A stretch of DNA of 51,242 nucleotides, taken from assembly GCA_945936135.1 (NCBI GenBank), contig CAMESG010000009.1, forward strand, positions 1 to 51,242, in the 5' to 3' direction. Positions 17,960-24,740 of this stretch are shown here, piece by piece. This DNA is from an uncultured Mollicutes bacterium (GTDB taxonomy: Bacteria; Bacillota_I; Bacilli_A; RFN20; CAG-826). Numbering within the stretch: position 1 is the first letter of the stretch; the number at the start of each line of letters is the position of its first letter. The notes under the pieces are model-generated. The model worked only from the letters and a program-made list of their open reading frames with translations. It did not search any database and had not been told where the DNA came from. The position numbers and the translations under genes are program-made.

Positions 17960-19633
17960 TTAAGCGATCTCAACGAGCAAGGGGAGGACCATCGGTTCTT
18001 TGCCGCTCAATCTGCGGATCGTTCTCGCCGTCTTTTCATAGACGTTTTGACGGATCTCTTCGATGTTGTACGTATGACCGCGGATCAACTCCGCCAAGGT
18101 GATTTCAAAGGTCTTAGTCACCTCGCGGTTGATCAAATCCGCATCTTTCCCAAAGACAAAACCTCTCATTTGAACGTCGGGTCCTGCGACCAAGACGCCT
18201 TTGCTGCGCGATAAGGTCGCCGCGACGATCACGAGGCCTTCCGCCAAGCGCTGGCGATCTTCCAAGACGGCGGGGGAGACGTCTCCTACGCCTGCGCCAT
18301 CGATCATGATGTCGCCGTGCACCACTTTTTCGCCGGTGAGTTTGCCCATCTTGTCATCCAATTGGACGACCAAGCCGTTTTCAAGGACGAAGACGGTGCT
18401 GTGGGTCAAGTTGATGCCCATGGAGAGGGCAAGTTGCGCATTTGCGAGCAGCTCCTTATAAAGTCCTTTGACCGGAATGTAGTACTTCGGCTTGAGGATC
18501 GAGGCCATCATCTTGAGGTCTTCTTCGGATGCGTGCATCCTCAAGAATTGTTTCTTCGGAACGATCAAGACTTTGGCCGGGGAACGATAGAGTTCATCGG
18601 CGGCATCGGAATATTCGACTTCCGTGTTGTCGTTGCTCGGGGCGGCCATGACGAAGGTATCCGTATCCTTTAAACGGATTCTGCGGTCTTCGTTTTGCCC
18701 CGAGGCGAGCAAGGCGATCTTGCGGAAAAGCCTTGAGCCATATCCAAGCATCAAGACGACGAGATCGGCATCGCGGTAGCGGAGGACATCATCGCTAGAA
18801 ACATAATTATCGGGCGGGATGATGTTCTGCCCGCAGGAAGCGATTTCGTCGATCGTCGCCTTCGTCGAGGCATCGTAGCAGACGATCTTCTTCTTGTAGC
18901 GCACCGCCAAGCGGGCGATTTCCTCCATGTTGTAGAAATTGGTGGAGAAAAGAGAGACAAAGATGCGACCTTGCGCATTCTTGAAGGCATCTTCGATATG
19001 TGGGGTCAGTTTATACAAAGGCGCGGTATAGCCCGGGCGTTCCGCGAAAGTCGATTCGCTTAAAAGGGCGAGGGTCGGCATTTCGGAAAGCTTCGCGATC
19101 GCGTTCATGTCGCATAAATAGGCTGGATCCGCACTATTTTCGATGACGAAATCGCCGGTGAAGACGATGTTGCCGTATTCAGTTTCGATGGCAAGGCCAA
19201 CGGAATCCGCGATGTTATGGGCGGTATGGAAGAAATGGAAACGGCGGCGTCCGATATTGAAAGCCGAAGTCGCGGGCTGCGGCCGCAAGTCATAGACGCT
19301 TGGGTCTTTCTTCACGTGTTGGGTGAAGATCTTCAGCATGCGAAGACTGATTTGCGTGCCATAAACCGGAGCGGGAACCGAATCATAGATAAAAGGCAGG
19401 GCGCCGATTTCATCGTCGTGACCGTGAAGGACGATGTAAGCCTTCACGTTCTTCTTGTGCTCTTCGAGATAATCGGTCCGCGGAATTACGTAGTCGATGC
19501 CGGGCATCGTCTTATCTGGGACCAAAGCACCCGCTTCGACCACATAAATTTCTTCGTTGATCTGAACGCAGATCATGCTCTTGCCGATTTCGTCGAGGCC
19601 ACCAAGAGGAATAATTTTAATCGTTTCTGGCAT
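17960..19633 (-). CDS. RNase J-family protein with degenerate metal site
   Basis: A 557-residue metallo-beta-lactamase/beta-CASP protein of the RNase J family, which degrades and trims RNA from the 5' end. The fold is intact: GGLDEIGKSM at the start, HNIADSVG and FTGDF, the beta-CASP region and the C-terminal domain. The active site is not. The canonical HGHEDHIGG motif reads HGHDDEIGA (near 70-78), losing one His ligand, and the IPVHGEY motif reads IPVKGLY (near 388), losing another. This resembles the RNase J2 subunit type, which supports an active J1. ATG 19633 has AAGGAG. It follows the phosphodiesterase gene by 25 bases. Confidence 0.85.
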   Translation of the reverse strand: MPETIKIIPLGGLDEIGKSMICVQINEEIYVVEAGALVPDKTMPGIDYVIPRTDYLEEHKKNVKAYIVLHGHDDEIGALPFIYDSVPAPVYGTQISLRMLKIFTQHVKKDPSVYDLRPQPATSAFNIGRRRFHFFHTAHNIADSVGLAIETEYGNIVFTGDFVIENSADPAYLCDMNAIAKLSEMPTLALLSESTFAERPGYTAPLYKLTPHIEDAFKNAQGRIFVSLFSTNFYNMEEIARLAVRYKKKIVCYDASTKATIDEIASCGQNIIPPDNYVSSDDVLRYRDADLVVLMLGYGSRLFRKIALLASGQNEDRRIRLKDTDTFVMAAPSNDNTEVEYSDAADELYRSPAKVLIVPKKQFLRMHASEEDLKMMASILKPKYYIPVKGLYKELLANAQLALSMGINLTHSTVFVLENGLVVQLDDKMGKLTGEKVVHGDIMIDGAGVGDVSPAVLEDRQRLAEGLVIVAATLSRSKGVLVAGPDVQMRGFVFGKDADLINREVTKTFEITLAELIRGHTYNIEEIRQNVYEKTARTIRRLSGKEPMVLPLLVEIA

Positions 19634-19658
19634 AGTAACTCCTTAGAAGGTAGTTTCA

Positions 19659-20204
19659 TTAATAAAGTTCAAGGCTCGTCAACGGTAAATCGTCGTCGAG
19701 GTTGCGGATTTCGATGCGAAGGCCATCGATCACCCCATAAGTCGGAGGATTCCCGTTTTTCGGAAAGGAAACGGAACCCGGGTTGAAATAGACGACGCCA
19801 TCGGCCCTTTTGAGCATATACACATGCGTGTGCCCAAACAAGAGGATGTCCCCGCGTTCGACCTCAAGCAAATCGCTCGTAAGCAAGTCGCCGTGGATCA
19901 AATCGCAACGGTATCCATTAAGGTAGGTGACTTTCGAATCCTCGGAAATATTGAAATGTAGCAACGTTTGGTCGACGCGCGAATCGCAATTTCCGCGAAC
20001 CGCGACGATCTTCTTTGCCCATTTGTTGAGGATGGTTGCACATCCCATCGGGTCATAATCAAAAGGAACACCGTTGCGAGGACCGTTATTCAAAGCGTCG
20101 CCTAAAAAGAGGATATAGTCCGGCGAGAACGCCGAAAAGAGGCTATCCAATTTCTTGACAGTCTCCAAGCGACCGTGGATGTCACTGATAACAATCGCTC
20201 TCAA
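19659..20204 (-). CDS. YfcE/MJ0936-like phosphodiesterase
   Basis: A 181-residue calcineurin-like metallophosphoesterase of the YfcE/MJ0936 group, small cytosolic enzymes active on phosphodiesters in vitro; the natural substrate is unclear. The full metal-binding set is visible: SDIHG (7-11), GD (near 36), GNCDS (near 71), HGD (near 104), GHTH (near 124) and NPGS. The start is TTG at 20204 with AAAGGAA upstream. It lies 31 bases after the DUF1667 gene and 25 before the RNase J homologue, so it is probably cotranscribed with both. Confidence 0.88.
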   Translation of the reverse strand: MRAIVISDIHGRLETVKKLDSLFSAFSPDYILFLGDALNNGPRNGVPFDYDPMGCATILNKWAKKIVAVRGNCDSRVDQTLLHFNISEDSKVTYLNGYRCDLIHGDLLTSDLLEVERGDILLFGHTHVYMLKRADGVVYFNPGSVSFPKNGNPPTYGVIDGLRIEIRNLDDDLPLTSLELY

Positions 20205-20235
20205 TGGGTTTCCTTTCTATAAGGCAAATATTTCC

Positions 20236-20583
20236 TTAATCAATCAAGTCGCGGGTTGCAACAAGATCAACCCCCGTTCCCGCGATATCTTTGACAATGA
20301 TGTCGCCGCGGTGCACCGGAGTTTTCGCGACGGCACCATTAACGGCTTTCATCACGTCAAGCACTTTGTCCTTTGGGACCGTGCCGCTCGTTTTCACCGG
20401 GCAAACGGAGAATTGTTTGGAGTCGCAACGCACCGTGGAAGTGAGGGTACGACGAGGATCCATAATCTCTTGTTTCCCATAGGCCGCACCGCGGGGGCAA
20501 GAGTTTCCCGTGACGTTTAGATTCTCATCCACGAGCAAGCGGCAACCGCGGGGGCAAACGATGCAAGTCAATTCAATGGCCAT
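20236..20583 (-). CDS. DUF1667 redox-associated protein
   Basis: A 115-residue DUF1667 protein. Family members sit next to GlpA-like and FAD/NAD oxidoreductase genes in anaerobic Firmicutes and probably form a third subunit. The N-terminus has CIVCPRGC (about 7-14) and a further Cys in NSCPRGAAYG, fitting an Fe-S or metal site. I start it at MAIELTC, 8 bases after AGGAG; the upstream GTG in frame lies inside that site. The ribosome site overlaps the last codons of the flavoprotein gene before it. Confidence 0.85.
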   Translation of the reverse strand: MAIELTCIVCPRGCRLLVDENLNVTGNSCPRGAAYGKQEIMDPRRTLTSTVRCDSKQFSVCPVKTSGTVPKDKVLDVMKAVNGAVAKTPVHRGDIIVKDIAGTGVDLVATRDLID

Positions 20584-20588
20584 AAGTT

Positions 20589-21839
20589 TCACTCCTTAGC
20601 CACCAAAGACACCTTGATAGGTTCTTGGTCGTTTATTAGTAATTTTTTAGGCAACTTGAATATTTCCATTTCACTTGGAATAATCGCAAGTTTTAAGACT
20701 TTCATCAAGACCTTATCGCCTTGAGAGTACTCAACGTAAACATTCTTGGATGGACGGGACACGCGGAACTTCAATTCCACGCTTCCTTCCTTATCTTCAA
20801 CATTGACTCTGCTTGGGACAACGTAACCAATCCCAGGACCTGCAATGGTCTCGATTTCCTTATGCCCCTTCTCCTCGCCTTTAAGATATTTGGCAGCGGA
20901 GATGCCTGCCGTTTTTCCTTCGGCAACGACATAATCCACAAGGTCATGAACGTGGAGAACATTGCCGCAAGAGAAGACGCCAGGAATCGTCGTTTCCAAA
21001 GAATCATCGACTTCTGAGCCACGGGTCTTTCCTTTTTTCGCGCCCATTTTGTCCAATAGTCCGTTGTTTGGGATTAACCCAATCGAAAGAAGCAAGGTAT
21101 CGACATCAAAACGTTTTTCCGTGCCTTTAACGGGCTGCAAATGCTCATCGACTTGCGAGATCTCAATCGCTTCGAGTTTCCCTTTGCCAATGACGTTCGT
21201 CACGGTATGGGAGAGGTATAGAGGGATGTTGAAATCCTTCAAGCATTGTTGGATGTTGCGCTCCAATCCATTGCTATAAGGCATGAGTTCCGCAACGCCT
21301 AGAACTTTCGCTCCTTCAAGGGTCATGCGTCGAGCCATGATCAAGCCGATATCGCCCGATCCCAGGATGAAGACCTTCTTCCCGACCAAATAGCCGTGTT
21401 GGTTAAGATATAGCTGCGCCTGCCCCGCGGAAATGACGCCGGCAGGGCGTTCCCCCGGCATCCCAATCGCGCCAGCACTTCTTTCGTAGCATCCGGTCGC
21501 GACAACAAGGGCTTTGGCCTGAATCTCAAAGCTTCCTTTCGGAGAGATGTAACTCACGACTTTGTTCGGGCTAATCGAAAGAACCGTCGCTTGAAGCTCG
21601 TAAGGAATCTTTCTTTCCTTTACTTGATCCACGAAACGGAACAAGAACTCTGGCCCGGTCAATTCTTCTTTGAATTCATGGAGTCCAAAACCATTATGGA
21701 TGCATTGGTTAAGAATGCCTCCCAGCACATCGCTGCGTTCGAGGATCAGGATATCGCGAATTCCTTGATCATAGGCCGAAACGGCAGCCGCCATGCCGGC
21801 GGAACCCCCGCCGATGATCACCAAATCGATGGTTTTCAT
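20589..21839 (-). CDS. FAD/NAD(P)-dependent oxidoreductase (glp-type cluster)
   Basis: A 416-residue two-dinucleotide-domain flavoprotein. The FAD-binding GGGSAGMAAA is at 10-19, a CYERSAGAIGMPGERPAG segment is near 135, and the NAD-binding GSGDIG is near 162-167. The later FAD motif is FSCGNVLHVHD near 300. The C-terminal 80 residues are beta-rich. In anaerobic Firmicutes this protein pairs with a GlpA-like dehydrogenase and DUF1667, where it likely passes electrons from glycerol-3-phosphate or a similar 2-hydroxy compound to NAD or another acceptor. Its ATG overlaps the upstream stop by ATGA. Confidence 0.88.
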   Translation of the reverse strand: MKTIDLVIIGGGSAGMAAAVSAYDQGIRDILILERSDVLGGILNQCIHNGFGLHEFKEELTGPEFLFRFVDQVKERKIPYELQATVLSISPNKVVSYISPKGSFEIQAKALVVATGCYERSAGAIGMPGERPAGVISAGQAQLYLNQHGYLVGKKVFILGSGDIGLIMARRMTLEGAKVLGVAELMPYSNGLERNIQQCLKDFNIPLYLSHTVTNVIGKGKLEAIEISQVDEHLQPVKGTEKRFDVDTLLLSIGLIPNNGLLDKMGAKKGKTRGSEVDDSLETTIPGVFSCGNVLHVHDLVDYVVAEGKTAGISAAKYLKGEEKGHKEIETIAGPGIGYVVPSRVNVEDKEGSVELKFRVSRPSKNVYVEYSQGDKVLMKVLKLAIIPSEMEIFKLPKKLLINDQEPIKVSLVAKE

Positions 21840-23266
21840 TCTTTGGACTCCTTTTCAAGAACTCTCGAATTGGCACGTCCATAGAGGACGTCCAAGGGGG
21901 TTACGCCGAAGCGTTTTGCGATCAAATTGAGAACTTTGGGTTGGCAGAAGCCGCCTTGGCATTTGCCAAAGCCCGCGCGCGTGCGCTTCTTCACGGCTTT
22001 CACCGTATAAGCCGGAACGCTGCGATTTAAGACTTCATTGATCTCGCCAGCGCTCACTTTCTCGCAGTTGCAGACGATCTCGCCGAAACTAGGATCCTTT
22101 TGGATCAATTCGTTCCGTTGCTCGTTATTGAGCTTTGCTAAATGGGTATACGGTCGAATCTTCGGGTTCCAGTCTTTCTTTGCTTTCAAATTGAGGATCT
22201 TGGCCGCCAATTCATCGGCGACGTATTTGCCAATCGCCGGCGCGGAAACAAGACCAGGCGACTCAATGCCCGCAACGTTGATAAATTCTTTATAGGTTTT
22301 GCTGCTTTCGATGATGAAATCGCCCGTGGTCGGCGTTGAGCGCAGCCCAGCAAAGACGCGGATCTGTTCTTGGAAGGGGATGCTTGGCACCATTTCCTTC
22401 GCTTGCGCCTTGACCGAAGTTAGCGTCGGCGTATCCGTTGCCCAATCTTCGCCATCATCGACGAATTCCGAGGAGGGTCCGACAAGATAGTTCCCTGAGG
22501 TCGTCATCGTCACCAAAACGCCCTTTCCTTTCTTCGTCGGAAGCGGGAACAAGACATGGTTCACAAGCCCTGGGGCGTAATGGTCCAAGACGAAGTATTC
22601 GCCTTTACGCGGTTGGATTTTCCAATCGATATCTTCGATCATCGCCGCGATCTTATCCGAAGCCAAGCCCGCGGCGTTGATCACCATTCGGGTTTCATAG
22701 GTTGTTTTGTTCGTGACCACAAGGAAGATATCGCCTTGACGTTTGATGTCGATGACTTCTTCCTGGAGATGGAGTTCAACGCCGTTATCGCAGGCGTTTT
22801 CCATCGCATGAGCCGTCAATGTGAAGGGATTTACGACGCCCGCGGTCGGGCAAAAGAGGCCCGCGACGACCTTGGGGGTGACGTTTGGTTCGATCTTCAA
22901 GACTTCTTCCCTCGTCAAAACCTTCGTGGGAACGCCATTTTTCTTCGCACGCTCTTCCAATTCCTTAAGCAAGGGAAGCTGCGATTCATCCATCGCAAGG
23001 TTGATCGACCCGCAACGGCCAAACGATACATCCAAATCCTTGGAGATCTCCGTGAACATCGCGTTGCCCAAAACGTTGAATTTCGCTTTCAACGTTCCGG
23101 GGATCGGGTCATCCCCGGAATGGACGATCGCCGAGTTTGCCATCGACGTGACGTCCCCAACGTCGTTTTCTTTCTCAAGAAGGAGGACGTCTGCCTCATA
23201 GGCTGATAAATAACGGGCGATGAAGGCACCTACGACCCCGCCACCAACAATGACGATATCTTTCAT
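21836..23266 (-). CDS. GlpA-like FAD-dependent dehydrogenase with BFD domain
   Basis: A 476-residue DAO-fold flavoprotein similar to anaerobic glycerol-3-phosphate dehydrogenase GlpA and L-2-hydroxyglutarate oxidases. FAD binds at GGGVVGAFIARYL (7-19). The C-terminal part is a BFD-like [2Fe-2S] domain with CNC (near 398) and CQGGFC (near 435). It heads the operon with the NAD(P) flavoprotein and DUF1667. The substrate is probably glycerol-3-phosphate, but no glpK or glpF is in view. ATG 23266 has no ribosome site; TATAAT lies 9 bases upstream and the overlapping AATAAT 6 bases upstream. Confidence 0.88.
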   Translation of the reverse strand: MKDIVIVGGGVVGAFIARYLSAYEADVLLLEKENDVGDVTSMANSAIVHSGDDPIPGTLKAKFNVLGNAMFTEISKDLDVSFGRCGSINLAMDESQLPLLKELEERAKKNGVPTKVLTREEVLKIEPNVTPKVVAGLFCPTAGVVNPFTLTAHAMENACDNGVELHLQEEVIDIKRQGDIFLVVTNKTTYETRMVINAAGLASDKIAAMIEDIDWKIQPRKGEYFVLDHYAPGLVNHVLFPLPTKKGKGVLVTMTTSGNYLVGPSSEFVDDGEDWATDTPTLTSVKAQAKEMVPSIPFQEQIRVFAGLRSTPTTGDFIIESSKTYKEFINVAGIESPGLVSAPAIGKYVADELAAKILNLKAKKDWNPKIRPYTHLAKLNNEQRNELIQKDPSFGEIVCNCEKVSAGEINEVLNRSVPAYTVKAVKKRTRAGFGKCQGGFCQPKVLNLIAKRFGVTPLDVLYGRANSRVLEKESKE

Positions 23267-23272
23267 AACAAG

Positions 23273-23281
23273 ATTATTATA
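23273..23281 (-). promoter_or_regulatory. -10 region of the GlpA-like operon
   Basis: TATAATAAT on the minus strand contains TATAAT 9 bases, and AATAAT 6 bases, before ATG 23266. Either gives an almost leaderless transcript. The -35 is weak. Confidence 0.5.
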
Positions 23282-23367
23282 GGCGCATTCTTCGCCTTCC
23301 CGAAAGGGAAAGACATCGCTTTTCCTTCTTTTCCTAACTTTGAACTCTTTTTTGGGTCCGTTTCGCG

Positions 23368-23402
23368 TTGACCCCTTTGTTTTTGGAACGTAAACTCAAG
23401 CC
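23368..23402 (+). promoter_or_regulatory. promoter of the 23403 gene, leaderless
   Basis: TTGACC (23368-23373), a 17-base spacer, TAAACT (23391-23396), then 6 bases to ATG 23403. The spacing is ideal and the transcript start falls on the ATG. No ribosome site is present. Confidence 0.65.
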
Positions 23403-24452
23403 ATGGCGAATCGATCGACCCTAACCCCAGACGACGTCCTCAAGACGATCTACCTTGGCGAAGACGCGGATGCTTTCTTTAATCAATGCCTTTTCCCTCT
23501 TTCGGATCTTCAATATCAATTCTTGATCAATCAGGAAGGGCATGGAACCATTTACGAAAGCGTGAAAGCTCTTCTTAAGGATTTTGGTGAGCCCGAAGAT
23601 CAAGAAGCTTATCAAACCCTTCTGGAAGAGGATTTCATTTCAATCCAAGCCCAAAAGGTAGAAGATTACGCCTCGAACCCTTACGGGAAGCTTCTCTCCT
23701 CAATCGGAGATTATGACCATAATCACGTCCACTTCTCCTTCTATAACGTACTCCCTTATGCCTTCTTCCTTCTCGACGACAAAAAAATCGTCGATGGAAT
23801 CAACGATGTCTCGCCTCTTGGTTATTTTATCGAGTGCTATGATACCTGGATCCTCTATAAAGACGGAAGCCCTTGGATGAGCCTCCTTCCTCACGAAATC
23901 AACACGATGAAAGATCCCATCAACAGGGCCCATGGACGCGTCGCGACCCTAGGTCTTGGCTTGGGTTATTACGCCTATATGGTTTCCATGAAGGACGAGG
24001 TCATCTCGGTCGACGTCTTCGAAAAAGATCCTTCCATCATCCAATTCTTTACGGAAACCCTCCTTCCCAAGTTTCCCCATAAAGAAAAGATCCACATCCA
24101 TTTCGAAAACGCCTTCAACTATCCAAGTCACGGTCCTTACGATTACGTCTTCGCCGATCTATGGCACAACGCGGACGACGCTTTACCCTTATATCTACGC
24201 TTATTAAAGATTGAGCCCAAGGATACAGAAATCGATTATTGGATCGAAACCACGATCCTTGCCTACGCCCGAAGATTCATCGCCCCCTTCCTCGCCTCCG
24301 AGGAGGAGAGGGAAGAAACCTTCTACGATCTTGAAGGTCCGCAGAAAAAGATCTTTGGGAAATTCGAGAAAGCATTCAAAGGAAAATCCAAGGAAGAGAT
24401 CGCTTCTTTGCATGACCTAAGGGCTTTAAGAGCCTTCCTCTATACCTTATAA
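23403..24452 (+). CDS. orphan class I methyltransferase-like protein
   Basis: A 349-residue protein I cannot assign to a named family. Residues about 180-265 look like a class I SAM-dependent methyltransferase core: VATLGLGLGYYAYMVS (motif I-like), then VISVDVFEKD (acidic ribose-binding end of strand 2) and YDYVFADLWHN (motif IV-like), an order also seen in spermidine-synthase-like folds. The N-terminal 175 residues are mixed helical with no motif I know. It is a single-gene unit, apparently leaderless, divergent from the GlpA-like operon. Confidence 0.6.
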   Translation: MANRSTLTPDDVLKTIYLGEDADAFFNQCLFPLSDLQYQFLINQEGHGTIYESVKALLKDFGEPEDQEAYQTLLEEDFISIQAQKVEDYASNPYGKLLSSIGDYDHNHVHFSFYNVLPYAFFLLDDKKIVDGINDVSPLGYFIECYDTWILYKDGSPWMSLLPHEINTMKDPINRAHGRVATLGLGLGYYAYMVSMKDEVISVDVFEKDPSIIQFFTETLLPKFPHKEKIHIHFENAFNYPSHGPYDYVFADLWHNADDALPLYLRLLKIEPKDTEIDYWIETTILAYARRFIAPFLASEEEREETFYDLEGPQKKIFGKFEKAFKGKSKEEIASLHDLRALRAFLYTL

Positions 24453-24485
24453 AGCCAACAAGGCTGCAACAAAACGAACCTTCTA

Positions 24486-24508
24486 GGTGCGTTAAGCTAC
24501 CGTTTTTT
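24486..24508 (+). terminator. possible weak terminator after the 23403 gene
   Basis: GGTGC pairs imperfectly with GCTACC (one bulge) and six T follow at 24503-24508, about 35 bases past the stop. The stem is short, so this is uncertain. Confidence 0.3.
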
Positions 24509-24521
24509 CATTTTCCCAAAG

Positions 24522-24590
24522 AAAAAGCGCCCGGGGATTCGAACCCGGAGCGCCTCTTGGCGCAAAACGCCTCTCCCATAAGGCGCTTGC
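24522..24590 (-). ncRNA. candidate small structured RNA, tRNA-like 3' half
   Basis: The minus strand has an isolated unit of about 66 bases in a gap between genes. Its 5' end AAGCGCC (24582-24588) is fully complementary to its 3' end GGCGCTT (24525-24531), like an acceptor stem. Inside are a GCGCC-AAGA-GGCGC hairpin and a CCGGG-TTCGAAT-CCCC arm that mimics a T-arm. A T run closes it (24522-24526). An extended -10 (TGA then TAATAT, 24597-24602) sits 8 bases before the 5' end. There is no D-arm and no sound anticodon loop, so it is not a normal tRNA. It could be a small RNA, a tRNA relic, or just a terminator. Confidence 0.4.
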
Positions 24591-24668
24591 GATTCAATAT
24601 TATCATACGGGACGCGAAACCATCTGCTTTCTTCTCTTGTGCAAAAAGGGAATTGCGCTACCAAAGGT

Positions 24669-24721
24669 CAAAAAAGAGGCCGTAACAAGCCAACGTTGTC
24701 CGTTGAACATGTTACAGCCCC
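24669..24721 (-). terminator. terminator of pnp
   Basis: A long imperfect hairpin of about 20 bp spans 24676-24721 (GGGGCTGTAACA on the 5' side of the minus-strand stem), followed by six T. It starts about 20 bases past the pnp stop. Confidence 0.85.
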
Positions 24722-24740
24722 TTTATTTGCGTTTCAGCGA

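Noticed and set aside
17863-17973. A longer FtsK start at 17973
   Set aside because: It would read through the RNase J terminator and overlap the upstream gene. ATG 17862 has a perfect TATAAT just upstream.
24522-24590. Annotating the T-arm-like element as a functional tRNA
   Set aside because: The stretch between the acceptor-like 5' strand and the T-arm is about 33 bases, too short for D and anticodon arms, and no 7-base anticodon loop with T33 forms. The T-stem also has one C-C mismatch.
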